From Podospora pseudocomata (Eukaryota > Ascomycota > Sordariomycetes > Sordariales > Podosporaceae): a stretch of 64,000 nucleotides of DNA. The first letter of the stretch is position 1, and each line of letters starts with the position of its first letter. Where the stretch lies: assembly GCF_035222375.1 (NCBI RefSeq), contig NC_085890.1:1302001-1366000 (forward strand), written 5' to 3'. A program made the translations under genes and the position numbers. Of the stretch, positions 45,195-56,200 are shown one piece after another. The notes under the pieces are model-generated. The model was not told where the DNA came from. It worked only from the letters and a program-made list of their open reading frames with translations, and ran no database searches.

Positions 45195-45444
45195 GGGGGG
45201 TTGGACTTGTTCAGGCGTAAATGGGATATGCTTGGGGCGAGGTAAATACGCGGAAGTGCAGTTCTGAGAAAGAATGATCAGGCTGAAGTGGTCGGCTTAG
45301 TTCGGCTGTCACTGCTGCTTGGATAAGGGGGCTCAAACGCTAGAATTGAGCAGAGCCGAGGAGAAATACTTGGCAAGTGTATTATATGCTATGGACGCAA
45401 ATACATGTACAATCATGACCAATGCTGGATTCTCCCGCTCTACA

Positions 45445-46722
45445 TCAACCTGGTTGAACAATTTGACTTAGGTTTCCTGCTATATCTTCTTCCAATCGTG
45501 CAGAACCCGCCGTCTTTTCCTCCCTGTTTTCTTGCAGATCACCCTCCCGCCCAACAACCTCTTCTCCTTCTACCACTTCTTCCTGAGCCCAGTACTCCCC
45601 CCCCTGAAATTTCACTACCTCATCCCCCCACCCCCACCAACCCGCCGTCAAGTTCCGTGCAAACATCTCCAACGCTGTATACCCCCTAGGTAACACCTCC
45701 TCAAACACCCTCTTTAAATTCGGCTTGCGAGAGTGAATATCGGGCACAGAGACAATAACCTTATTCTTCACACCACCAGCCCCTGCACAAGCCCCCTTTT
45801 TCCTCGCAATCAACAACCGCTCATAAGGCTTCCGCCATTGACTCCCCAGACTGACAATCGGCTCCCCACGAGACGTGACTTTGACCCAGGTCCATTCTGC
45901 CACTAGCTCAATACCCCAGTTGTAGGGGAAAATGTCGTTGAGGAGGAGGGTGGTGAAGCGGGGGGAGTTGGTGACCCATACTGCTACGAGTCCGTCAGGG
46001 GAGAGGAGGGTGGTTATTTGGAAGGAGGACAGGAGGGAGTGGGTGGAGGAGAGAGAGGGGAGGGGGGTGTAGGCGGCGGGGCTGGAGCGTTTGCGTTTTG
46101 CGGAGCGGTTGGGCCAGGGGGGGTCGAGGAGGATGAGGGAGAAGGTTTGGGAGAGGGGGGGGAAGGGGCCGGTGAGAGGGTGGGAGTTTGGGGGGTGGTA
46201 AGGAGAGTCTGGGGTATCGACTTGGTTAGTGGGGATTATACTGTGATCTTCGGTTGCTTTGGGAGGGGGATTTGGTTCTGTGGGTGTTGATGTGCTCTTG
46301 GGCGGCACTGCTGTTTCTTCCGGTTGTGTGGCTATCTGCTTTGACTCAACCGGGGCTAGTGGCTTTGAAGTGAGGCGTGGTAGACACCAGGGCCCTTGAT
46401 AGGATGTGCTTATCTCATCGAGTGCTGACTTAACGGATGCCATGGTCATGAGCTCGGCTATCTGAGCTGCGGGTGAGATGGCTGATTGAGCATAATTACT
46501 GGACTTCGGCTCCGGAGTTACGAAGGGTTGTTCTGGTGCCGGCGAACAGATCAACCTCCGGAATGGTGCAGTTGTGTCTGGTGGCTTACGGCCAGATAGC
46601 ATCTGTTTATCGGAAAGATACTGGGCTTCTTCAATTGACCGGGGGAGGTCGAGTAGGACCACCGTTTTGGCCTCGTTCTGCCAGAGAATGCTGGACTCAG
46701 GCATGGTTTCGATAGTGTTCAA
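45445..46722 (-). CDS. MT-A70 family methyltransferase, METTL4-like, 425 residues
   Basis: This S-adenosylmethionine-dependent adenine-N6 methyltransferase belongs to the MT-A70 superfamily. The catalytic motif DPPW is at 200-203 (LILLDPPWPNRSA). Downstream motifs are SPDGLVAVWVTNSPRF, then LVAEWTWVKVTSRGEPIVSLG, then RKPYERLLIARK, then RKPNLKRVFEEVLP with YTALEMFARNLTAGWWGWGDEV. The last motif is the hallmark of the METTL4/Ime4 fold, where W-x-W-G-(D/N)-E-V precedes the C-terminus. In animals METTL4 acts on U2 snRNA, and DNA 6mA activity has been proposed for it; which applies here is unknown. Residues 60-185 are Pro/Thr-rich and disordered. No introns are seen. An in-frame second Met (MPESS) six codons later could be the true start. 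Confidence 0.88.
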   Translation of the reverse strand: MNTIETMPESSILWQNEAKTVVLLDLPRSIEEAQYLSDKQMLSGRKPPDTTAPFRRLICSPAPEQPFVTPEPKSSNYAQSAISPAAQIAELMTMASVKSALDEISTSYQGPWCLPRLTSKPLAPVESKQIATQPEETAVPPKSTSTPTEPNPPPKATEDHSIIPTNQVDTPDSPYHPPNSHPLTGPFPPLSQTFSLILLDPPWPNRSAKRKRSSPAAYTPLPSLSSTHSLLSSFQITTLLSPDGLVAVWVTNSPRFTTLLLNDIFPYNWGIELVAEWTWVKVTSRGEPIVSLGSQWRKPYERLLIARKKGACAGAGGVKNKVIVSVPDIHSRKPNLKRVFEEVLPRGYTALEMFARNLTAGWWGWGDEVVKFQGGEYWAQEEVVEGEEVVGREGDLQENREEKTAGSARLEEDIAGNLSQIVQPG

Positions 46723-47497
46723 TCCATCCCATACATGGACATTATTCTCAAGGCAGGCTACTCAGTGGCTCAGGTATTTTGATCGGTCCTTGACATCTAG
46801 TCAGTGATTTGCAATGAGACTATGGAATTTGTAACAATTCATTCCGCTTACAAGGTCTTATATAGACTATTCACGCATCAAATGCCATGGTAGCACTTAT
46901 CTTCGCAGTATCTGATGCCCTCGTGACCAACTCGTGACCGTGAATGTGGATATATCGATAACAACCTTGTCAGCGTCGTCAAAAGAGGGTACTATGTGGA
47001 CTTCTAGAAATCCCAGAATGGCATAGTGTGAAACCTGATTTACTTGGGCGGCCGCTGGTTGGCCCGTTCTCAGGCACTGGGCCCCTAATTCAGGCGGGTT
47101 GGTCAGGTGGGAGGATTCGGCAATCCTCGGCTATGCGGGGTGGCACTGGAGGGCTTGCGGTTCTAAAGCTTAAAGAGTCTGCGGAGAAGACGGAAATGAC
47201 GTTTGGCTGTTGCATTCCCGGCTTTCGAGAGCGTTTTCTTTGCTCCATCTTCTGAATCGCATTCACAGCAAAACATTACGTACTTGGCGATAGACCTATA
47301 ACTCACTTCCAACTCGCATCTGGACCGTCGCCGAATATATACCTTTTCTCGACGACCACAGAATACAACAGAAAGACATCTTAACTCGCAATGCGCCAGT
47401 AACGCAGAGCGTCCGTCCCAATATTCCCCTCCCCGAATCTACCTGTCGCGATATTCCGCTACACCAGTCCGCTGAAGCGGGCAACCCCCGGGCCCTC
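46723..47497. other. Divergent promoter, 775 bp
   Basis: No gene is seen. It lies between the start codons of the MT-A70 gene (-) and the carrier gene (+). Confidence 0.6.
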
Positions 47498-48699
47498 ATG
47501 AGCCATGCCTCCATGCCGGGGGTCTCGTCGCCTCAAATAGGGCGAGACACTACCCGTGCAGCCCGGCCAAATGCTACAGCACTGCCGGCTAAGGATCCAG
47601 CAGTATGCCCTACAGACGACGAGGCCCAGGTGCCGAGGAAGCCTCCTAAGAACAAGCGGAGCTTGGATTATGTCTGGCGATCTGGAGTCGCAGGTGGTCT
47701 GGCAGGATGCGCGGTAGGTTCTTGCCTCGGATTCAGGCGCGAACATTGTACGGTTGACTAACATAATCGTAGGCCAAGACTGTTGTTGCGCCGCTCGACC
47801 GAGTGAAGATTCTTTTCCAGTCTCATAACCCACACTTCATCAAATACACGGGATCATGGCTTGGTGTGTCGGAGGCCATGAAGGCCATCTACCAGCAGGA
47901 CGGACCAACAGGCCTTTTTAGAGGCCATTCAGCGACACTTTTGAGAATTTTCCCCTACGCAGCCATCAAGTTCCTGGCCTACGAACAAATACGAGCTATT
48001 GTCATTCCGAACAAGGAGCACGAAACGCCATTCCGACGACTTATCAGCGGGTCTTTGGCAGGTGTCACCTCAGTTTTCTTCACATATCCACTAGAAGTTA
48101 TTCGAGTACGGCTGGCTTTCGAGACGAAGAAGGAGAGCAGATCATCACTACGCTCAATATGCAAGCAAATATATGATGAACAACAAAAACCGCGCACTGT
48201 GGCTGGCCCTGTCGGCGAGCCTCTGCCAGTTGTGCCTGCTAGGCCCGGGCTGACCAACTTCTACCGTGGATTCTCCCCAACGCTCCTGGGCATGCTGCCC
48301 TACGCTGGCATGTCTTTCCTGACACACGACACGGCTGGCGACCTTCTTCGTCACCCAAAAATTGCGAAGTGGACTACACTGCCACAATCTGAGAATGCGC
48401 CCGCCGGGAAAGCAGCGCCTTTGCGGTCTTGGGCTGAGCTATTCGCGGGTGGCGTGGCCGGTCTGGTTTCTCAAACGGCGTCCTACCCGTTGGAAGTTAT
48501 TAGGCGGCGGATGCAAGTTGGTGGAGCGGTCGGCGATGGCCACAGAATGCGCATCGGCGAGACAGCTGGGATAATTATGAGAGAGCGCGGACTGAGAGGT
48601 TTCTTTGTGGGCTTGACCATTGGTTACGCCAAGGTGGTCCCCTTGGTGGCGGCGAGTTTCTACACGTACGAAAGACTAAAGACATGGTTCGGCATTTAG
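47498..48699 (+). CDS. LEU5: Mitochondrial carrier, LEU5/SLC25A42 (CoA transporter) type, 380 residues
   Basis: This six-helix carrier of the inner mitochondrial membrane is of the type that imports coenzyme A or its precursor. Exon 1 is 47498-47713 and exon 2 is 47773-48699; the intron is 59 nt, phase 0, and sits in the first helix (GVAGGLAGCA/AKTVVAPLDRVK). The three signature motifs are PLDRVK, PLEVIR and PLEVIR, each after a helix, with FYRGFSPTLLGMLPYAGMSF and FFVGLTIGYAKVVPLVAASF in the even helices. The N-terminal 60 residues are a hydrophilic extension. The loop between repeats 2 and 3 is about 25 residues longer than in simple carriers, as in Leu5. The family is certain and the CoA-type assignment likely. 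Confidence 0.9.
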
Positions 48700-49327
48700 A
48701 ATTTCTTGGGGTTCCTCTGGTTCTTGTTTTGTTTGCAAGCAACCACAAGATCGGCGTTTGGGGTTGGCAGGCAGATTTCTTTTGTATATACAAAATCTTG
48801 GGTTTGAGGGGTTGTCTTTTTTGGGGTGGGCCGGCTCGAGCTGGTTTGAGATACTTGGTCGAGGCTAAACAGGAAGTTCATTTGGTTACTAGCATCATAG
48901 TGGACCGTCGTTGGGGCGGGTGGAAGCAATATGAATGTTTCATGGCTATCTTGATCTGCTACCTTTCAAAATTGAGCTCTTGGATCCAGCTTGACGCTTC
49001 CATGGCCGGCGACGAGCCATCTCCTGACAACGGGGTTTAGGGTCTCGATGGTGTAGTACGAACCACCGATGGACATCGACGGCGTGACATGGCGCCGAGG
49101 CAGAATCATGTCACTTTCAGCAGTAGGTGGAATACCCGCGAGGAAACCATATCAACCGGCACACCTGCGTGACTCGACATTCGCGGGATTAAAGCACTCC
49201 GTGACGGCGTTGCAGAAAAATATAACATTCAAACCATCATCTTCTTCAACTATCACCGCTCATCAAGCAATAGCTTATCCGTCTCGATCTCTACCCCTTC
49301 AGTCACCACTCACCAACATTGCCCACC
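48700..49327. other. Intergenic, 630 bp
   Basis: No gene is seen. It holds the 3' UTR of the carrier gene and the CA-rich leader of the thioesterase gene. Confidence 0.6.
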
Positions 49328-50252
49328 ATGGCCTCCACCCAGAACCAAAACCAAGGACAAGACCGCCCCATCATCAAGGCCCATTCCGCTCCCGAGAACC
49401 ACAGCCAACACGTCAAAGACCCCCTCGCCCACTTCAATGCCATCCCCCCCTTCGCCAAAATGCTCTCCGATCCCGCCCTCCTCAGCACCCAAGTTGTCGA
49501 CCGCCGCCCCTTGCCCTCGGGTGAGAGCAACTTTGTTCGCAAGGTGATGAACTCTGGCTCCACCGTCAGGGCGTGCGTGACATTCTTCCGGATGCTGCAG
49601 CCCCCTGCTTCAATGGTCAAGAAAGCTCAGGCTGCCGGGACAAAGGGGGAGTTGATCCCCATGGAGGAGATCACCAAATCCAAAGCGATGCTGCAGGGGG
49701 GTGGGGCGCAGGACGGGGAGGATATGAAGAACCCATTTTTGCTGTTTAGTGCGCTGGTGGATTTAGGGGAGGATCTTTGTGGTTATGCGGGGACGATGCA
49801 TGGGGGCTTGTTTGCGGTGCTGATGGACGAGGTTATGGGGACGGCGGCCAATTTTCAGAGTGGTAAGTTTTTTGAGTTTTTTTCCCTTTTGCTATATCAT
49901 TCCAGCTGCTCCGCGGTTGAGGGAGGGGTTGGGATTCTTGGGGCAGGATGCTGACGGGACTGTGTTGACAGAGCACGGCGCGTATACTGTCCAGTTCAAC
50001 ACCAACCTTCAGAAGGCGATCAAGTTGCCCATGGTGGTTGTTATCAGGGGGAGGGTGGTCAAGAAGGCTGGACGGAAGATCATGGTTAGGGGGTGTATTG
50101 AGGATCAGAATGGTTAGTTGTTGAGATTGGTTGCTGTATCCCTATTTGATCATAGAGTATGACTAACGCAATATTGAACAGGCAATATCATGGCTGAGGG
50201 CGATGGTCTCTGGATCCAGATGGATAAGAACGTGGGCAGGAGTCAGTTGTAG
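49328..50252 (+). CDS. Hot-dog fold thioesterase (PaaI/4HBT type), 248 residues
   Basis: This is an acyl-CoA thioesterase-like protein. Exons 49328-49862, 49972-50112 and 50182-50252; introns of 109 nt (GTAAGT) and 69 nt (GTTAGT, CTAAC branch), both phase 1. The hot-dog helix motif AGTMHGGLFAVLMDEVMGTAA carries the His-Gly-Gly and the acidic residue typical of the 4HBT family. Strands follow in exon 2 (AYTVQFNTNLQKAIKLP, VVVIRGRVVKKAGRKIMVRG) and exon 3 (IMAEGDGLWIQM). The N-terminal 90 residues are an extension (HFNAIPPFAKMLSDPAL) common to fungal members. No clear targeting peptide is seen. The substrate acyl chain is unknown. Confidence 0.88.
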
Positions 50253-52075
50253 ATGTTGCTCTTGGCAAGTTGTTTGTAGGCAATAGAGGAGGAAGGTGAT
50301 ATAATAATCTGAAACTTGATCCGGACTTTCTCCTCGAGAAGACCAACAGTTGGAAGCTCTTTCCAACGGCCAATGATGACGTGAAGTGAGAATGGCAAAC
50401 CTGAGAGACCGGAGCTGGAAGGCGTATCTCACCATTGGAGGTCAAACTTTTTTTTTGTTTTTTATTTTTTACTTTTTTTACACGAGAGGGCAGACTTTCA
50501 GAACTCAACCAACCAAACAATTCTAACATGAACTCGCCTCTTCTGCATGCACTTGCTTGAACATTATTTCGTTCTTGATCGTCACTTTACCCACAAACAC
50601 TGTAGGTTATCATTTCATGGCTCTAGATGGCATAACAAAACAAACGGACTAACCAACCAATCAATCGTGCTATAGGAAGTCCAGGAGAAAATTACCAGAA
50701 TGTCCAAACCCGACTTATTATCCCTATGCCAAAGGAGGGAAGAACCTTTCAACGCCGCCCGTCGCCGGAACTTCTAGAGCAGCCGCTGTTACATGAGAAC
50801 CGAGGACGCCTTCGAGAAGATGGTGAAGGACATGCAGTCATCTTCGACTCACATCGATTTGGCTGCCCTCTTTTGCCTGGGTCGCGTGTCACGGGATTTC
50901 CGATACACGGTTCTCGATGTTCTAGACATTGGCGGTTTTGACGCCTCGTGGTTGGAGGGAGTTCAAATGGTGCAAGAGAATACCGCAACGTACTACACAA
51001 CGAAGATAATGATACGGATTTTGCTACTGAAAGGTAGGTTCTTTGCCAAGAAATACCCGAACATGCAGGCCTTGGGCGGAGGGGAGGTTTTGAGACAAGG
51101 AAGAGCTTTGGGAGAGGGGGAGGCAAGACATGATGTGGGCTCCTCCTTTTTGAAATGGGCTCTCTCCTTTCAGAAGCGAGCACCCACCTTTGAGCCTTGT
51201 TTTACATTTTGCCTTTTCTTTGTTTTTTCCTACCTTTTACTCAAAGAGGAGAGAGGAGGCACAACATGAGCTTGAACAAGAAGGGGAAGAGAGGGAGGCA
51301 GGGGATCGTGGAAAGTAAGAGTGCCATCCTACCTTGACCTCAGCATCGGCTCAATGTGCCCGGAGCCAGGCCTGCCCCTGCACGACACTGTGCAGGGTGG
51401 GTGCAGAGCGATATATGTATTTCTGATCAGCGAGAAAGGACATCAATTCCAAGTTTGCTTAGTTATGATACACTCACCTCGAAAGATAATCATTAAGCCC
51501 TGGAAAATAGTTAACAGGCCTTTAAAGAGGATTGGCAGGTGTTAAAAGATAGCCGAAAAGCATTGAAAGATGTTTAAAAGGTCTACTGACTTTCTTTTAA
51601 AGTATGTTTTACGATATGATAAGTGTTGACTTTTGTTGTGTGGTCCGTTGGCATGGGTTCGATCACCAGGCAATATATCATCAAAATTGAGGAGGAAAAG
51701 GCGTTGTATTGTTCAGAAAAGGAATCACCCTCCAAAGCCCAGCAATGCCTATAAAATGCCATCCTCCACCATCCCCACTAATCGTCCCACAGTTGCTATG
51801 CCAATTATTTGTGGGCAGGGCCTTTTTCTCCGTTAAAAACGTGTAATTTGATAATAATTACACAATCTCTTGACCTGCAATGCCCATTCCTTTTTTTTGG
51901 TGGGGGAGTAACACTTTAGTGTTCAAAGATGGTGAAAAGGGATATGAATTTCAAGGTTGTTCAACACATATAAGCGTAACAACGGGAGTATGGAAGCGGA
52001 ATGTTAATGATTCGGAATAGCGACAAAGAATATCAACTCTAGTGATACCTATGAATATCACATATGACTATATTG
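50253..52075. other. Gene-poor, AT-rich stretch between the thioesterase gene and the chromovirus
   Basis: Beyond one doubtful broken frame (50700-51040) nothing coding is seen. From about 51400 the sequence is AT-rich with many AAAG/TTTAAA words, unlike the surrounding housekeeping block, and looks like old decayed or mutated DNA. A 14-base perfect palindrome, AACACTTTAGTGTT, lies near 51911. No terminal repeats of a DNA transposon were found by eye. Confidence 0.45.
50700..51040 (+). pseudogene. Possible broken small gene of unknown family
   Basis: One frame starts at ATG 50700 (MSKPDLLSLCQRREEPFNAA), meets a TAG after 25 codons, and then continues in the same frame for about 85 codons with a protein-like composition (THIDLAALFCLGRVSRDFRY, VLDVLDIGGFDASWLEGVQM, TATYYTTKIMIRILLLKG), ending at a plausible GTAGGT donor near 51031. 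A start at 50793, after the stop, would also be possible. I do not recognise it. It may be a relic of a gene degraded next to the chromovirus, or chance. Confidence 0.25.
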
Positions 52076-52480
52076 TGACGAACCCCTATCCAGATCCTCT
52101 GAAAGGGATACTGGTTGAAGGCACTTCTGAACAATCCTGGTTCGGTACAGCTAAACAGTGTACAACAATGGCTTGTCTCAATCACAATAGTCTGAATACC
52201 AAGGATTGTGACTTGTATTGCATACTGCGGAACTGTCTATCTACACCAGCCAGTTCCTCCGTATATATAGACCTAATGCCAAGCCTGGATCATTCTGTTT
52301 CTCCCCGGATCATGACCGACTCTTAAGGATCATGAGTGATTCCTGAGAATCGCTCATGATTCCTTCATGTCCCGGATGATCCACCTCTTATTGGTCTATC
52401 CTCCTTTCTCTTGATTGGCTGCCGTGCCACCTCTTTCCTATTAGTTGTTCTTTTCGGGTGTCCACATCATATTCGTGACA
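52076..52480 (-). repeat. 3' LTR of the chromovirus
   Basis: About 405 bases, bounded on the minus strand by TGTCAC at the start and TCGTCA at the end. It contains a TATATATA box shared with the other LTR. It has a near-perfect inverted repeat around ATCATGAGTGATTC in U3 (52329-52362). It also lies directly upstream, on the plus strand, of the antisense ORF at 52590. Confidence 0.85.
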
Positions 52481-52589
52481 CGATGCCCCCCCTCCTAGGT
52501 CGACGTTCCGACGACCCTGTTTAAAACCTTTGCCAACAACCAACCTTACCCACCGTAAGTCCTTCTCTCCATCTTTCTCCACCGCTACG

Positions 52590-53294
52590 ATGTCTAATCG
52601 CGTAAGGAAATCTAAACGCTCACTGACGTTAACCCGTCTCGACCTTGCGACTAGAATCCTACGTCATCCTTTCGCAATGCCAACTCCTTGTTCCGCTTGC
52701 GCCACCCGCAGCCTCTCTTGCATCGTATCGCCTAACGAATCCTCTCGTTGCTTAGAGTGCGTCCGTCGCGGTCTCCCACACTGCGACGTCTTCGGGATTA
52801 CCCCTCGTCAGCTATCCCACATCATTTCTCAACACGACGCTGTGGAGGCGGAGCTGGAGCTAGCGGAAGCGCAAGCTGAAGCTGCCGCTGAGAATGCCCG
52901 TCGTCTTCGAGAACAGATTGAGGCTGAGGCCGAAGCTGCGAACGAAAAGGTCCGGCGCTTGCGAAAACAGAAGAAAATGTGGCTTGAGAAGATGTCGCGG
53001 GCCATATCTCGGGGTCTTAATACCGTGGAGGAGCTGGAAGAACTGGAGCGCCAGGAAGCCGCTAATAAGGCTGCCTCCCCTGCCCTCGACCCCTCCTTCG
53101 ACTGGTCCTCCATCCCACCGGATTGGTTGACCCAGGACTCCGCTGACGCGGGTGGTGGTTCTGTGGGCGACCTGGACCCCCATGTCCTTCCCGGTTTCCC
53201 TTTGGCCCCGCTAGCCGGTTCTCCGCGGTGTTCCCCGCCTTTGGTCGTTCAGGGTTCCTCCGATGGAACTCCTCCAACTTCTCAGCACAGTTAA
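52590..53294 (+). CDS. Antisense ORF inside the chromovirus: six-Cys cluster plus coiled coil, 234 residues
   Basis: The frame is read opposite to gag-pol. The start at 52590 (MSNRVRKSKRSLTLTRLDLA) is preferred over an ATG 20 codons upstream. Cysteines at 34, 37, 44, 54, 57 and 65 give CX2CX6CX9CX2CX7C, the spacing of fungal Zn(II)2Cys6 clusters, although the usual Lys/Arg between the second and third Cys are few (ATRSLS). Residues 75-165 are Glu/Ala/Arg-rich and should form a coiled coil (QHDAVEAELELAEAQAEAA onward). The Pro/Ser-rich C-terminus contains a WSSIPPDWL motif. The last 233 bases lie antisense to the end of pol. From memory, similar predicted proteins (LxHPFAxPTPC motif) are scattered through fungal genomes. 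The function is unknown; the part belongs to the element, not to the host. Confidence 0.65.
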   Translation: MSNRVRKSKRSLTLTRLDLATRILRHPFAMPTPCSACATRSLSCIVSPNESSRCLECVRRGLPHCDVFGITPRQLSHIISQHDAVEAELELAEAQAEAAAENARRLREQIEAEAEAANEKVRRLRKQKKMWLEKMSRAISRGLNTVEELEELERQEAANKAASPALDPSFDWSSIPPDWLTQDSADAGGGSVGDLDPHVLPGFPLAPLAGSPRCSPPLVVQGSSDGTPPTSQHS

Positions 53295-56200
53295 GATTCG
53301 TGACAGGCTCCCACGAGTTATCCGTAGCCGGGTAGTCCAGCCAGCTAACTAGATACTCTAGCTGTCCGTTATTAATGCGAGAGTCCAATACTTCTTCCAC
53401 GTCGTACTCCTCTTCCTCGTCTTCGGCTTTTGCTTGTGTGTCTGGGCTGGCCGCCCGTGGTGCCGGTTCTAAGAGCGAGATGTGGAACGTGCGTGACCTT
53501 AGACGCATTGTACTGGGTAGCTCCAATTCGAATGCTGTCTCTGAGATCTTCCTTTTGACCTTAAATGGGCCCACTCTCCTGTGGTCCAGCTTTTTACTAG
53601 GTCTCTTGGTGCGTAAGATGCGTGTGGAAAGGAATACCATGTCTCCCCCCTTAAGGCGAGGTCCCTCGAGCCTTTTGGTGTTATAGTATTTCCGCATCCT
53701 TTCCCTCACAAACTCCAGTTCTTTCTTAATCTTGCCGTGGAGCATGTGTAACTTATCTGCCTTGACCCCAGCCCTGGGTACCTCCACGTCTGGTCCCTGC
53801 CGTAGGTCTGCCTCATATCCAAAGTTTGCGAAGAACGGCGTGGCTTTAGTCGTCTCTGTTGGCGATGTGTTGTATGCCAACTGTGCCGTAGGCAACAGTT
53901 CAACCCATTTATCTTGCTCGAAATTGATGTAATTCCGTAGGTATTGTTCCACAATTTGGTTGAGCCGTTCCGTTTGACCGTCTGTCTGAGGGTGGTAGGC
54001 CGGAGACGCCTTACTCACTACCCCTAGCCTCGTCATCAACGCTCTCCAAAACTTCGATACGAACTTGGTGTCGCGGTCCGTGATAAACTCCTTTGGCCAT
54101 GTGTGTGTTGCTGTGACATGCCGTAGTACCACATCCGCTAACTGTTCTGCCGACCAGGTCTCCTTGTAAGGCAAGAAATATGCCCACTTCGTAAGCCTGT
54201 CGACCACCGTCAATATACTATCGTACTTGACGCCGGTTGCTGTGTTTTTTGATTCTGGTAGCTTGGTGATGAAGTCCATCGTGGCTGAGCTCCATGGTCG
54301 TTCCGCTACTGGTAGTGGCTCCAGAAATCCGTAAGGCTTGTGCCTCGCAACCCTTGTTCTCTCGCACGTGTGGCATGACTGGATAGCTTCCTTGACGTCG
54401 TCCTTGATCCTCGGCCAGTCAAAGTGCTGCTTGATCTTTTCCATGGTCTTTGCGATACCCATGTGTCCTCCGAGCTTCGATCCGTGAATATCCATCACCA
54501 GTGTCGTCCTGTCACCTGGCTTCACGTACGCTCGATTCTTATACCACAGTCTTCCCTGACTGTCTTTTTGGATGCCCTGTGGCTCCAACTCTTCCTGCCA
54601 GTATTGCTCCGTGATATCGTCGCCCAACTTCCCTTGGTACTTGCTGGAAGTGGTTTGCTCACGATACACTGCGCAACACTTCATCCACGGCTGAAGTGGA
54701 TGCTTGAGAGTGCCGTCTGTCGTCTCCTTAAGTAGTGGTGGTGACTCCCTGGGTGCATCCTTGTGGTGGTCGGCTCGCCGGCTAAGTGCATCTGCCCTGG
54801 CGTTCTCCGAACCCTTCTTGTAGTTGATCTGGAAATTAAATTCCGAGAGAAACTCTGACCATCGCGTCTGCCGTGCGTTGAGGACCTTCGTAGTGGTGAA
54901 GTATCGCAGGTTCTTGTGATCCGTATAGACCTGTACTTCGTAGTTGGTGCCGCTGAGGTATGGCCTCCACTCCTCGAACGCTTCGATGATGGCGAGTAGC
55001 TCCTTATCGTGGATTGGGTAGTTTTGACGTGCCCCTTCTAGCTCCTTCGAAAAGAAGGCTACCGGGTGTAGCTTTCCGTCGTCATCTCGCTGTCCCAATT
55101 GTCCACCGATCGCATAGTCTGATGCATCAGCCTCGGCCTCGAATGGTCGATTGGGGTCTGGCAATTTGAGCACCGGGTCTTTCAAAATAGCTTCCTTCAG
55201 CTCCTGGAAGGTCTGCTCTTCTTCCTGCCCCCACCGGAACTCCACGTCCTTCTTGGTCAAGTGGTTGAGTGGTCGTGCGATGCCTGCGTATCCCCGGATA
55301 AACATCCGATAGAAATTTGTAAACCCCAAGAATTCCCTGACGTGTGTCTGTGACTGCGGCGTAGGCCAATCCTTGACTGCCGCAATTTTCCCAGGTTCCA
55401 TACGAACCTCACCTGGCGATATCAGATATCCCAGATATACTGTCTTCTGCACGTGGAACTCGCCCTTCTCCTTATTAACTGAGAGTCCGGCTCCGTGTAG
55501 CGCGTCGAGTATCTCTCGTACGTGTCGCTTGTGCTCCTCCAGAGTGCGTGAGTAGATGAGAACGTCGTCGAGATAGCACACTGCTGTCTTGTCGAGGTAC
55601 TTCCGGATCGTATGGTCGACGAGAGATTGGAACATCGCGGGCGCATTGGTCAACCCGAATGGCATCACGAGATACTCGAAATGACCATAGGGTGTGCGAA
55701 ACGCTGTCTTCCATTCATCCCCTTCCTTGATCCGTATATGAGCGTACCCGACAGGCATATCCAAGCGTGTGAAGTATCGCGCCCAAGCTAGTTGACTCCG
55801 TAACCTGGATATCAACGGTAGCGGGTAGCTGTTTTTCACCGTCTCGTTATTCAGCTGGCGGTAGTCCACACACATTCGCAAGCCACCGTCCTTCTTCGGC
55901 ACGAAGAATACGGGGTATCCTGCTGGCGATGTGGACTCCCTGATATGTCCTCTCTTCAAATTCTCGTCCAAGTACTTCCGTAACTCCTCACTCTGCTTGT
56001 CGTTGGTGTGGTAGACCTTGAATAGCCGTAACTTGGCTCCTTCTTTTAACTTGATCTCGTGGTCCCACGGTCCTCGCTCTGGAAGTCCCTCCAAATGCTT
56101 GGCCGTGAAGGCTGGGTGTCCTCGATATTCCACTGGTACCGCCTTTTTCTCGCCTTTCTCCTCGTTATTGTAATAGGCATACTTGTTGACCTCCGATATC

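Noticed and set aside
51650-51685. B-box-like GGGTTCGATCACC
   Set aside because: There is no matching A box or foldable tRNA upstream.
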